Shown in pieces: positions 33,015 through 44,350 of a DNA stretch of 64,000 bases. Within the stretch, counting starts at the first letter, position 1. Each line of letters begins with the position of its first letter. The DNA comes from Chondrilla cf. caribensis (Eukaryota; Porifera; Demospongiae; Chondrillida; Chondrillidae): assembly GCA_964020155.1 (NCBI GenBank), contig OZ026565.1, forward strand, positions 4,400,553 through 4,464,552. The letters are read 5' to 3'. The notes under the pieces are model-generated. The model was not told the DNA's origin. It saw only the letters and a list, made by a program, of their open reading frames with translations, and did no database searches. The translations under genes were made by a program, and so were the position numbers.

Positions 33015-33860
33015 GTGGTCGAGGTAATGGAGGATAATAATATCAATCGAATCCAAACCAAGCAGCCTCACTTGAAATTCAAACTCCCCCACCCTGAACC
33101 CTGTAAAAACAAATGAGCAACTTCCGATACACAGTGATACAGTGTAATCAAAATCAATACCCACCTGCAAAGGTAATGGAGGATAATAATATGGATCGAA
33201 TTCACACTTTGGTTGAGATGGACCGAGAGTGAGTATGAGGTGAAGGGGGATCATGAAAGAATACTCCGTCCCAATAACATGCAGGTGTGGTAAACTTGTT
33301 GTGGCAGCAACTGATAAATTCCTCATTACTGGAGCATCAATTTTCACCATCTGACCATTAACGAGACCTTTTTGTGAAGATGAACAAGACCCTTACAAAC
33401 CTGGAGTTATTTTTTTCGCTGAGCACCTTAATAGTAGCCCTATGGGCTAGTGGTTGCCCCAGTATAAATAAGACTTCTGATTCTGATTCTGATTCTGATT
33501 CTGATTCTGATTCTGGAGGAGGAATCGATATTTTGGCCTCGAATGGGAAGGAGGCTCTACCGGGTTCTTTCGGTGAAGTGTCCCTGAGATGACACAACAA
33601 GGTCTTCTCCATTCTCTCCATCACGAGTATAAAGGCGGTTTCGGATGATCCTCTTCTTCCAACGTTATCCCGTAGAGCGTCACAATGTTGGGGTGTCTGA
33701 AACAGGACCAGATACGACACAATCTCTTCCATTCAACGGAACTGATGGGATCTCTCAACATTTTGAACTTCTTAACGACGTACTCGCCATCCTCGCATGT
33801 CACTTCGTAGACTTTAGCGAAAGACCCCTCACCAATTTTGTCTCAAAAGATTACACTCTC
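33015..33860 (-). pseudogene. Truncated kinase-kelch copy F4
   Basis: Minus-strand remnant with the common kinase/kelch join (longer form, ACCATTAACGAGACC). The kinase N-lobe is interrupted by a 107-base insertion (33406-33512) and by frameshifts, and its 5' end passes into family A repeat near 33865. The kelch part reads HLHVIGTEYSFMIPLHLILT and related sequence. Confidence 0.85.
33406..33512. mobile_element. 107-bp insertion with (TTCTGA)n tail and CTGGA duplication
   Basis: F1, F2, F3, F5 and the intact gene read ACCTGGAGGAGGATCGAT without a break (or nearly so); F4 has 107 extra bases flanked by CTGGA at 33401-33405 and 33513-33517. The insert contains GCACCTTAATAGTAGCCC and ends in six TTCTGA units. 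Short target duplication and a simple-repeat tail fit a retroposed SINE or LINE 3' end. Confidence 0.85.
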
Positions 33861-33864
33861 CCAT

Positions 33865-34970
33865 GTCCATATGGTACATACAATAATGCATGCACAATGT
33901 GTGCACATAATGCATCATAGATCTAATGCAAATGAACGGACAGATTCCTAGAACTAATACAATCCCTTTGATAACAAAAATGATAGGTTTTGCTGCCGAT
34001 GAAAACTCTGCCAAGTGTCCATATGGCACATAGCATTATACATTTGTATGTACATTTCAATATAAGTGTAAAACGCCTTGTGGTGATCACTCAGGTAATT
34101 TCACATCCCATTGCTGGTTGCCGAGGGATGCCCAGTGTCCATACCAATCTCACCAACACAATTTAGGATGCATACAAACTGTCCTAAGTGTGCTATAGGC
34201 CTTGTGGTGACAAGCAAAAAATGTCAATTTTTATGCTTGTCACCACGGCCTCTCCTGTGTGCACATAATGCATCATAGCTCTAATACAAATGAACGGACA
34301 CACTCCTGGAACTAATGCAGTCCATTTGATAGCAAAACTGACAGGTTTTGTTGCTGATGAAAATTCAGCCAGGTGTCCATATGGCACATAGTATTGTACA
34401 CTTATATTTGTATGTACATTTCAATATAAGTGTAATACGCCTTGTGGTGATCACTCAGGTGATTTTGTATCACATTGCTGGTCACCAAGGGCTACCCAGT
34501 GTCCATGCAAAACTCATGCATTGTAATACAGTCCTTTTGATAGCAAAAATGATAGGTTTTGTTGCTGATGAAAATTCAGCAAAGTGTCCATATGGCACAT
34601 AGCATTATACATTTGTATGTACATTTCAATATAAGTGTAAAACGCCTTGTGGTGATCAATTAGGTATGTTCACATTACATTGGTGGTTGCCAAGGGCTGC
34701 CCAGTGTCCGTGCCAAATCTTCAACACAATTTCGGATGCGTACAAACCATTCTGAGTGTGCTATGGGCCTCGTGGTGACAAGCAAAAAAATGTCAATTTT
34801 TATGCTTGTCACCTCGGCCTCTTCTGTGTGCACATAATGCATCATATCTCTAATACAAATGAACGGACACACTCCTGGAACTAATGCAGTCCTTTTGATA
34901 CCAAAAATGAAAGGTTTTGTTGATGATGAAAAATTCATTCAGGTGTCCATATGGCACATAGCATTATACA
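33865..34970. repeat. Family A repeat cluster
   Basis: Three to four units in the orientation of the 25131-27960 array, more diverged and with some partial units. Hairpin arms are clear near 34200-34255 and 34770-34820. Confidence 0.8.
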
Positions 34971-35366
34971 TTAGCATTATACCATGAGTTATATGAGATG
35001 GTACTAAGTTCTTTTTTCTATTCTCTCCCATACATTGACTCCATGGTCCTATGGCCAAAATTTGGCATACATCCTGTCAGAAATGAATATATATATTTGA
35101 GTTTCTGCACTGATTCGTACATTGCGTGATTTCGTGGAATCAATTACATAATGGACTGTTCTCATGTAGTTGTCAACACTAGTACTGGTGGCAGTGGTCT
35201 TTACACGGATGTGTATCCTAATCGGGGTGCATTCTGAAGATTAATATTATATTCTGTCTGGATACTTGAAAATACTCACTTAGGACATGTGGTGAGTATG
35301 GAGGTGGTCTTTACTACTAAAGAACTACACGTGGAGCTAACAGTCTCCATACTAGATACTTACATA
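34971..35366. other. Duplicated 5' flank block
   Basis: No gene. Parallels 44350-44763 (GAGTTTCTGCACTGATTCGTAC onward) and the 290-450 region. Confidence 0.5.
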
Positions 35367-35524
35367 CAGTGAATACTCGCTAATATGCTGCAATTCGTTT
35401 TCAAAGAGTATGGTGGATTAGCTGGATATTCATTTGGTACTTGTACATTACATTGGTACAGGAAAATGTGGCAGATTAAAAGGTTTGGCAGATAAAACGG
35501 TGATGGATTTACGAGAATTCTCTG
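35367..35524 (+). mobile_element. Family E pogo-like MITE
   Basis: CAGTGAATACTCGCTAATAT at the left, ACGAGAATTCTCTG at the right, TA on each side (35365-35366 and 35525-35526). 158 bases, no coding. Confidence 0.75.
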
Positions 35525-35749
35525 TATGTATAAACACCATATGAACCACAACTTGTGCTGTTATGTGTAGGTTGTGGTCATAGTCAACCACATCTGTATA
35601 ACATGCACAGTCACTTACAGTTAATCCACAAACATGCATATTATCCACCACAATGTCATTTCCTGTACGCTCATGAAACTAATGAATGAACATCATTGCC
35701 GGAAGTCAGTTCATATATATACAACCCAACAATTCCAACCTATGTACAT

Positions 35750-35995
35750 CTAGGTATGTAATAGTGTGTCCGTGTATTCATATTAGATCTATGATGCATT
35801 ATGTGTACACAGGAGAGGCTGTGGTGACAAGCATAAAAATTGGCATTTTTTTGCTTGTCACCACGAGGACCATAGCACACTCAGGACGGTTTGTATGCAT
35901 TCAAAATTGTGTTGGTGAGTTTTAGCACGGACACTGGGCAGCCCTTGCTGACCAGCAATGTGATGTCAAATCACCTCAGTTATCAACACAATGGA
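35750..35995. repeat. Family A single unit
   Basis: One partial unit including the hairpin at about 35818-35865, then the GTGTTGGTGAG stretch. Orientation as at 2400-3420. Confidence 0.75.
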
Positions 35996-36236
35996 ACAGA
36001 TTTTCTGATTAATATTCTGTAAATTCGGCGATTCGTAGTCAACGTTGGGGACATTGAAATGCACAGCCATTGTGACATCCATGTTAACAGATATTTAATG
36101 GCTATAAATAGTAATGTGACATCATGTTGACGATGTCGATGACATAATCAAAATCCAAGCATTTGCAATTTGCAATTTGTTCACAAATAGTCTTGTACAC
36201 CACGGGAATCGATCATTAGTCGAGTTGCTACAAATT
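35996..36236. other. Unique DNA upstream of R8
   Basis: The sequence up to about 36190 has no counterpart upstream of other receptors; the usual leader resumes at TCTTGTACACCACGGGAAT about 45 bases before the ATG. Any R8 promoter would have to lie in this different DNA. Confidence 0.5.
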
Positions 36237-37250
36237 ATGAATGAATCAGAAATATGGAATGTCTCCACAAATGTGACAACGAGTATTCTTGGAGTGGAAG
36301 GCTACTATGCGGTTGTTTCTGTTCTTCTTGCTACTCTTGTCCCAGCACAACTATTCCTGAGTGTCATCACCATAGTGGGACTGTGTGTTGGGAAGGAATT
36401 CAAGCAGTTTAAGCTTCAGCGTGCGCTGATGATAGCCATGGTAGCAATGGGCTTTGTCTCCGCTACATCCGTGGTGATGTACTCGATTGCCGAATATCTC
36501 TTCCTGAACCGCAACACAGAGGCTGGAGCGGCATTCTGTCATGGAGGAGTACTGTTTCGTTGTGTCGACTACGTGTTAAGGGATGTTCTTTTGGTGTTCT
36601 TTTCAGTTTTAGTCTTCATTGTAATCAAATACGGACGGCAGAAGGTCAGAGTAGCCTATTTCAGCATCGCATTACTGCTATTAGTATCCATTATCCTCAT
36701 TGTTAGTATCGTGTTTCTGTTTCCATCAGTTCTCAGTTATTCGATCCCAATTGACGGTGTAGTCTGTCGTAGTCGAGGATCATTTGCGAGTTATGCAAGC
36801 CTACTAGTGCTGTTCACTCTGACAAGCATTCCCCTCCGTGTCATCTCTGTAGGAATCGTGATTGCCATTCTTGTATTTGTGAAGCAGCACAGTAACACAC
36901 TGGATGAGAACAAGAAATTTAAAGTAGCCGTATTAAAGTTTCTGGCAATTGTGACCATCATGAATACATTGTTCATAGTTCAATTCATACTCGGTTTAAT
37001 ACCTAATCTTGTCGTCCGTGTCAATGAGACTGCTTTCGTAGTCATTGCACACCTGTTATACTTCATCTTACCTACCATACCAGCTATAATCACCCCGCTG
37101 TTGTTGATGGTGGTGTTTAAACCACTCACTGCAGCCATCAAGACACTATTACTGCCATCGTGTTGTAAAAGTTCCGAATTCAGAAAAAGGGAGCTCAAAT
37201 CACAACGACCATCAACTCAGGAGACACCAGAGACAATGAATACCATCTAA
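36237..37250 (+). CDS. R8: 7TM receptor (GPCR-like)
   Basis: 337 residues from the ATG at 36237, chosen because it aligns with MNESEIWNVS in R9 and MDESE in others; the frame is open 20 codons further up, by chance. The N-terminus is shorter than in R2-R7, lacking the NTTTVSDPPTFA stretch, as in R9 and R10. TM1-TM7 are uninterrupted. Loop 2 (LSYSIPIDGVVCRSRG) is nearly that of R9, while TM6/loop 3 (LGLIPNLVVRVNETAF) is its own. The tail is frameshifted: KSQRPSTQETPETMNTI. Confidence 0.8.
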   Translation: MNESEIWNVSTNVTTSILGVEGYYAVVSVLLATLVPAQLFLSVITIVGLCVGKEFKQFKLQRALMIAMVAMGFVSATSVVMYSIAEYLFLNRNTEAGAAFCHGGVLFRCVDYVLRDVLLVFFSVLVFIVIKYGRQKVRVAYFSIALLLLVSIILIVSIVFLFPSVLSYSIPIDGVVCRSRGSFASYASLLVLFTLTSIPLRVISVGIVIAILVFVKQHSNTLDENKKFKVAVLKFLAIVTIMNTLFIVQFILGLIPNLVVRVNETAFVVIAHLLYFILPTIPAIITPLLLMVVFKPLTAAIKTLLLPSCCKSSEFRKRELKSQRPSTQETPETMNTI

Positions 37251-37860
37251 TCAGGATGTGTGCTTGATGATGAGTGTGTTAAAAACTGAATATTTAAAAA
37301 TCAAACTCATATATTTCATACAAATACACTACATACCCCCAAATCCCTGTATAACAGTGTCAACATGTATTGTATGTAACATTTTGAGTATACAATGTTA
37401 TATCATATCTATTACTAGTGTGTATACATATGGTACAATCATTATTATACTGTGCAATACTAATAAATGTTTGCATATGGCTAATTCAAAGCATGCAAGC
37501 TTTAAAACTCCCTAATTATGTATCTTTGAGGTATGCATGAGCTACACTGTCCTATGATTTTATGCAAATAGTATAAATCTCAAGGCATATTAAACTCAGT
37601 TTCTTGTATTCGTGGGACAATTTTCTACTGTAACAGTTATATTTATAGAGGTGCTAAACACTTCACGATAATATAACCTTAACCCCAGTCTGGTAATTTC
37701 CACATTGCCAGTCACCATGCATGGCCTCTCCAGGGTAGTATATAATAACACAAAAGCTAACAGTAACTAATGGTAGCATGCACATCCATCTGGATGCATT
37801 ATAGACCTCAAGGTGACCTGTGGAGGTGGAATTGATCATTAGTCGAGTTGCTACCAAATT
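37251..37860. other. R8 3' flank directly abutting R9
   Basis: Type 1 flank with AATAAATGTTTGCATATGGC near 37461, then the GAGGTGCTAAACACTTCACG block normally found far downstream of receptors. It is joined to the last ~35 bases of a receptor leader just before R9, so the normal R9 upstream region is missing. Confidence 0.6.
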
Positions 37861-38934
37861 ATGAATGAATCAGAAATATGGAATGTCTCCACAAATGTGA
37901 CAACGAGTATTCTTGGAGTGGAAGGCTACTATGCGTTTGTTTCTGTTATTCTTGCTACTCTTGTCCCAGCACAACTATTCCTGAGTGTCATCACCATAGT
38001 GGGACTGTGTGTTGGGAAGGAATTCAAGCAGTTCAAGCTTCAGCGTGCGTTGATGATAGCCATGGTAGCAATGGGCTTTGTTTCCGCTACATCCGTGGTC
38101 ATGTACTCGATCGCCGAATATCTCTTCCTGCACCGCAACACAGAGGTTGGAGCGGCATTCTGTCATGGAGGAGTACTGTTTCGTTGTGTCGACTACGTGT
38201 TAAGGGATGTTCTTTTGGTGTTCTTTTCAGTTTTAGTCTTCATTGTAAACAAATACGGACGGCAGAAGGTCAGAGTAGCCTATTTCAGCATCGCATTACT
38301 GCTATTAGTATCCATTATCCTCATTGTTAGTATCGTGTTTCTGTTTCCATCAGTTCTCAGTTATTTGATCCCAATTGACGGAGTAGTCTGCCGTAGTCAA
38401 GGATCATTTGCAAGTTATGCAAGCCTACTAGTGCTGTTTACTCTGACAAGCATTCCCCTCTGTGTCATCTCTGTGGGAATCGTGATTGCCATTCTTGTAT
38501 TTGTGAAGCAGCACAGTGACACACTGGATGAGAACAGGAAATTTAAAGTAGCCGTTTTGAAGTTCCTGGCTATTGTGACCATCATGAACATATTGCTCAT
38601 AGTTCAATTCATACTCCAGTTTGTAATTTCTCCTCTGGTCAGTGACAGTGAGACTGCTTTCATAGTCATCGCACACCTGGTATACTTCCTCTTACCTAAC
38701 GTACCAGCTATAATCACCCCGCTGTTGTTGATGGTGGTGTTTAAACCACTCACTGCAGCCATCAAGACACTATTACTGCCATTGTGTTGTGAACGTTCCA
38801 ATTTTCAAAAAAGGGAGTTTCTGGCAGTTGTGACCATCATGAACACATTGCTCATAGTTCAATTCATACTGGGTTTATCTACTTCTGATCAGGTTCAGGA
38901 ATCTGTACGACACCTTGAGGATCTTGGAGGATGA
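37861..38934 (+). CDS. R9: 7TM receptor with chimeric C-terminus
   Basis: 357 residues. Residues up to about 320 form a normal receptor with the short N-terminus. After CCERSNFQK the frame enters a second copy of TM6 sequence (FLAVVTIMNTLLIVQFILGL), derived from an R8-like gene, and then the inverted tail-repeat region of a kinase-kelch fragment (SDQVQESVRHLEDLGG). The added ~35 residues therefore include an eighth hydrophobic segment. One substitution in loop 1 after TM3 (IVNKYGRQK) is unique. Its upstream region is unusual (no standard leader), so expression is uncertain; it may be a pseudogene with an open frame. Confidence 0.65.
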   Translation: MNESEIWNVSTNVTTSILGVEGYYAFVSVILATLVPAQLFLSVITIVGLCVGKEFKQFKLQRALMIAMVAMGFVSATSVVMYSIAEYLFLHRNTEVGAAFCHGGVLFRCVDYVLRDVLLVFFSVLVFIVNKYGRQKVRVAYFSIALLLLVSIILIVSIVFLFPSVLSYLIPIDGVVCRSQGSFASYASLLVLFTLTSIPLCVISVGIVIAILVFVKQHSDTLDENRKFKVAVLKFLAIVTIMNILLIVQFILQFVISPLVSDSETAFIVIAHLVYFLLPNVPAIITPLLLMVVFKPLTAAIKTLLLPLCCERSNFQKREFLAVVTIMNTLLIVQFILGLSTSDQVQESVRHLEDLGG

Positions 38935-40080
38935 CACCTTGAGAATTCTCCTCATCACCAAGAGGGTTCTGTACAACACTGAGGATCCTGTACAACACCT
39001 TGAGGATCCTGTACAACACCTTGAGGATCCTGTACATCACCTTGTGGATCCTGTACAACATCTTGAGGATCCTGTACAACACCTTGAGGATCCTGTACAA
39101 CACCTTGAGGATCCTGTACAACACCTTGCCAATCCACCAACAGACAATAATTGCTCTCGGAAGACAATCAACTTCCCCTCATCCTCTGGTAATTCTCGGA
39201 GTGACATCCATGACTCTGAAGGAATGTCCACTTGTGTTGATAGAGCACTCAGACTGTTGCCATAGGAACCATGACAACCTCACGACCACTCACATAGAGG
39301 AGGTTGTCCCTATACTAAAGAAGTTGATGAATCTCGTGGATGTCAGCTCCAGAGCTCACCGGACACTGGCTCAACGTTGACCACTCCTAGCGTGACAAAT
39401 TCTGATCAAAACCAAGCAGCCTCACTTGAAATTCAAACTCCCCCACCCTGAACCCTGTAAAAACAAATGAGCAACTTCCGATACACAATGATACAGTGTA
39501 ATCAAAATCAATACCCACCTGCAAAGGTAATGGAGGATAATAATATCGATCGAATTCACACTTTGGTTGAGATGGGTCAAGAATGAGTATGAGGTGAAGG
39601 GGGATCATGAATGAATACTCCGTCCCAATAACATGCAGGTGTGGTAAACTTGTGTGGCAGCAACTGATAAATTCCTCATTACTGGAGTATCAACCATCTG
39701 ACCGTGAACAAAACCTTTTTGTGAAGATGAACAAGACTCTTACAAACCAGGAGGAGGATCGATATTTTGGCCTCGAATGGGAAGGAGGCTCTACCGGGTC
39801 CTTCCGGTGAAGTGTCCCTGAGATGACACAAGAAGGTCTTATCCATTCTCTCCATCACGAGTATAAAGGCGGCTTCGAGCGATCCTCTTCTTCAAACGCT
39901 ATCCCGTAGAGCGTTACAATGTTTGGGTGTCTCAAAGAGGTCCAGATACGACATTCTCTCTCCCATTCGACGGAACTGATGGGATCTCTCAACATTTTGA
40001 ACTTCGTAACGACGTACTCGCCATCATCGCACGATCCCTCGCCAATAATAATTTGTCTCCAATGATTACACTCTCCCATT
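38890..40080 (-). pseudogene. Truncated kinase-kelch copy F5
   Basis: Minus-strand remnant overlapping the end of R9. It holds about nine units of the 21-bp tail repeat (38920-39125), a kelch portion with frameshifts, the shared kinase/kelch join (longer form, 39700-39720) and part of the kinase N-lobe up to about 40040. The tail joins kelch sequence at a different point from the intact gene. The start codon is lost. Confidence 0.85.
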
Positions 40081-40447
40081 CGAGTTTCTGCACTGACTCG
40101 TACATCACTTGATTTCGTGGAATCAATTACGTAATGGACTGTCCTCAAGTAGTCATCAACACTAGTACTGGTGGCAGTGGTCTTTACATGGATGTGTATC
40201 CTAATCGGGTTGCATAATATTCTGAAGATTAATATTTATCAAAATTTTAATTTAATTTTAATTTTTTATAAAACTAATTATTATTTATTATAATATTTTT
40301 CTGGATACTTGAAAAATACTCACTTAGGACAATGTCATGTGGTCTGTATGGAGGTGGTCTTTACCACTAATGAACTAAACAATATATTAATATACAGAGT
40401 CGCATGATTATGTGGAGCTAACAGTCTCCATACTAGACACTTACATA

Positions 40448-40620
40448 AGAATACTCGTTAATATGTCGCAATTTGTTTTCAAAGAGTATGGTGGATTACC
40501 TAGCTTGGTGGATTAGCTGGATATTCATTTGGTACTTGTACATTACATTGGTACTGGAAAATGTGATGGATTAAAAGGTTTGGCAGATTAAACAGTGACG
40601 GATTAACGAGAATTCACTGT
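40448..40620 (+). mobile_element. Family E MITE, left end damaged
   Basis: Same internal sequence as 35367-35524 and ends GAGAATTCACTGT. The first CAGTG is deleted (ACATAAGAATACTCG), so it is immobile. Confidence 0.7.
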
Positions 40621-40904
40621 AGGTATAAACACCATATGAACCACAACTTGTGCTGTTATGTGTAGGTTGTGGTCATAGTTAACGACATCTGTATAACATG
40701 CAAATCACTCACAGTTAATCCACAACCATGCACATTATCCACCACAATGTCATTTCCTGTAGACTCATGTAACCATTATTAGTGAACATCATTGCTGGAA
40801 GTCAGTTCTCATACAACCCAACAACTCCAACCTAAGTACATCTATAGGTATGTAATACATACCATTATATGCACAACATTATAATAATAATATTATTACT
40901 AATT
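40621..40904. other. Duplicated 5' flank block
   Basis: No gene. Matches 35525-35760 and 44930-45190, including CACCATATGAACCACAACTT. Ends in a short TAA/TTA-rich run. Confidence 0.5.
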
Positions 40905-41330
40905 ATCATTAAGATCTATGATGCATTATGTGCACACAGTAGAGGCCGTGGTGACAAGCATATAAATGGTCATTTTTTGCTTGTCACCAAGAGGCCTATA
41001 GCACACTCAGGACGGTTTGTATGGATCCGAAATTGTGTTGGTGAGTTTGGTACAGACACTGGGCAGCCCTTGATGACCAGCAACGTGATGTCAAATCACC
41101 TGAGTGATCACCACATGGCGTATTACACTTACATGAAAATGCAGATAAAAATACTATAATGTTATGTACCATATGACACCTGGCAGAATTTTCATCAGCA
41201 ACAAAACCTATCATTTTTGTTATTAAAAGGGCCGTATTAGTTCCAGGAGTGTGTCCGTGCATTCATATTAGATCTATGATGCATTATGTGCACACAGGAG
41301 AGGCCACAGTGACAAGGAAAAATTTGACAT
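40905..41330. repeat. Family A single unit
   Basis: One unit with hairpin near 40945-40990, continuing through TGATCACCACA to the GAGTGTGTCCGTGCATT stretch. It directly abuts the family B array. Confidence 0.75.
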
Positions 41331-43930
41331 TTTTGATTTAGCCGGGACGTGAACTAACTTAGGGTTAACAATTTCCATCTCAATAGGTGGCCCGTAATCC
41401 CAACTACATTCAAAGGTGCTTAATATATTTTCAATGTATGGGGAGAGTATAGGAGAGACAATGCTGAGTACCTTTTTGCATACCTCATGGGGGAGGAGGC
41501 ATGTCAACTTGATATTTTAGACAGATCTATTTGGGGACGTGAACTAACTTCTGAAACAATTCCCATTTCAATAGGTGGCCCATAACCTTGGCTAGACCTA
41601 GCTAAGAACGTGAACTAACTTCTGAAACAGTTTCCATCTCAATAGGTGGCCCGTAATTCCAGTTATATTTGAAGGTGCTTAATATTTTCAATGTATGGGA
41701 GAGTAAAGGCGAAAATCACTAAGCACCATTGTGCATAGCTCATGGGCGAGGGGGTGTGTCAACTTGATACTTTAGTCAGACCTAATTGGGGATGTAAACT
41801 AATGTCTGAAACAATTCCCATCTCAATAGGTTGCCCGTAACCCCAGCTACATTGGAAGGTGCTTAATATATTTTCAATATATGGGAGAGTACGTATAGGA
41901 GGGAAAATGCTAAGCACCATTTTGCTTAGCTCATGGGGGAGGGGGCGTGTCAACTTAATATTATAGACAGATCTATTTGGGGACGTGAACTAACTTCTGA
42001 AACAATCCCCATATTAATAGGTGGCCCATAACTTGATATTTCCTATTTCCGTATAACCCCAGTTACATTGGAAGGTGCTTAATATTTTTTCAATGTATGG
42101 GAGAGTATATGAGAAAAAACGCTAAGCACCTTTTTGTATAACTCATGGGAGAGGGGGCATCTCAACTTGATATTTTTACTAAACCTAGCTGGGAGCATGT
42201 ACTAACATATGAAGCAATTCCCATCTCCATCTGTGGCCTGTAACCATAGCTACATTTGGAGGTGCTTAATATTTTTTCAATGTATGGGAGAGTATAGGAG
42301 AAAAAACGCTAAGCACCTTTTTGCATAACTCATGGGAGAGTGGGCATGTCAACTTGATATTTACACCAGACCTAGCTAGGGGCATGCTCTAAGATATGAA
42401 GCAATTCCCATTTCCATATTTGGCCTGCAATTATAACTACATTTGGAGGTGCTTAAAAGATTTTCCATGTATGGGAGAGTATAGGAGAAATAACGCTTAG
42501 CACCTTTTTGCATAACTCATGGAAGAGTGGGTGTGTCAAACAGATATTATTACCAAACCTAGCTGGGAGCATGTACTAACATATGAAGCAATTCCTATCT
42601 CCATCTATGGCCTGTAACCATAGCTACATTCAGAGGTGCTTAATGTTTTTTCAATGTATGGGAGCGTATAGGAGAGAATACCCTAAGCACCTTTTTGCAT
42701 AACTCATGGGAGAGTGGGCGTGTCAAACAGATATTTTTACCAAACTTAGCTAGGGGGCATGCACTAAGATATGAAGCAATTCCCATCTCCATATGTGGCC
42801 TGTAACCATAGCTACATTCGGAGGTGCTGAATATTAATATGGGAGAGTATATGAGAAAAAACGCTAAGCACCTTTTTGCATAACTCATGGAAGAGTGGGT
42901 GTGTCAAGTTGATATTTTCACCAAAGCTAGCTGGCGGCATGTACTAACTTATGAAGCAATTCCCATCTCCATATGTGGCCTGCAACACTAGCTATATTCG
43001 GAGGTGCTTAATATTTTTTCAATGTATGGGAGAGTATAGGAGAAAATAACGCTAAGCACCTTTTTGCATAACTCATGGAAGAGTAGGCATGTCAACTTGA
43101 TATTTTTACCAGACCTAGCTGGGAGCATGTACTAACATATGAAGCAATTCCCATCTCCATATGTGGCCTGCAACCCTAGTTACATTCCGAGGTGCTTAAT
43201 ATTTTTTCAATGTATGGGAGAGTATAGGAGAAAAAACGCTAAGCACCTTTTTGCATAACTCATGGAAGAGCGGGTGTGTTGAATTAATATTTTTACCAGA
43301 CCTAGCTGGGAGCGTGTACTAACATATGAAGCAATTCCCATCTCCATATGTGGCCTGTAACCTAGCTACATTCCGAGGTGCTTAATATTTTTTCAATGTA
43401 TGGGAGAGTATAGGAGAAATAACGCTAAGCACCTTTTTGCATAAGTCATAGAAGAGTGGGTTTGTTGACTTGATATTTTTACCACACCTAGCTGGGAGCA
43501 TGTACTAACTTATGAAGCAATTCCCATCTCCATATGTGGCCTGCAACCCTAGTTACATTCCGAGGTGCTTAATATTTTTTCAATGTATGGGTAGGTATAG
43601 GAGAAAAAAACGCTAAGCACCTTTTTGCATAACTTATGGAAGAGTGGATATGTTGACTTGATATTTTTACCGGACCTAGCTGGGAGCGTGTACTAACATA
43701 TGAAGCAATTCCCATCTCCATATGTGGCATGTAACCATGGCTACATTCGGAGGTGCTTAATATTTTTTCAATGTATGGGAGAGTATAGGAGAAAAAAAAC
43801 ACTAAGCACCTTTTTGCATAAGTCATGGAAGAGTGGGTGTGTTGACTTAATATAATTACCAGACCTAGCTGGAAGTGTGTACTAACTTATGAAGTAATTC
43901 CCATCTCCATGGATATGTGGCCTACAACCC
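41330..43930. repeat. Family B tandem array, about 187-bp unit, 13 copies
   Basis: The marker AGGTGCTTAA recurs at about 41413, 41674, 41857, 42075, 42252, 42446, 42634, 42823, 43003, 43190, 43375, 43565 and 43751. Each unit has inverted arms, for example AGGTGCTTA at 43190-43198 and TAAGCACCT at 43240-43248, with a second T6/A6 pairing inside. The later units are the most uniform. No coding. Confidence 0.92.
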
Positions 43931-43934
43931 TAGC

Positions 43935-44350
43935 TACATTCTCGGATCAAAAATTCTCTCAGGTGTCCATATGGCACATAGCATTATACATTTGTATGTA
44001 CATTTCAATATACATGTAATACGCCTTGTGGTGATCACTGAGGTGATTTGGCACCACGTTGCTGGTCACCAAGGGCTGCCCAGTGTTTGTGCCAATCTCA
44101 CCAACACAATTTAGGATGCATACAAGCTGTCCTGAGAGTGCTATAGGCCTTGTGGTGACAAGCAAAAAATGTCAATTTTATGCTTGTCACAACGGCCTCT
44201 CCTGTGTGCACATAATGCATCATAGATCTAATACGAATGCACGGACACACTCCTGGAACTATTACGGCCCTTTTGATGGCAAAAATTGTAGGTATTGTTG
44301 CTGATCAAGAATTCTCTCAGGTGTCCATATGGCACATAGCATTATACATT
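43935..44350. repeat. Family A unit
   Basis: One and a half units in the orientation of the main array, with hairpin near 44150-44190 and AACTATTACGG in place of AACTAATACGG. Confidence 0.78.
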
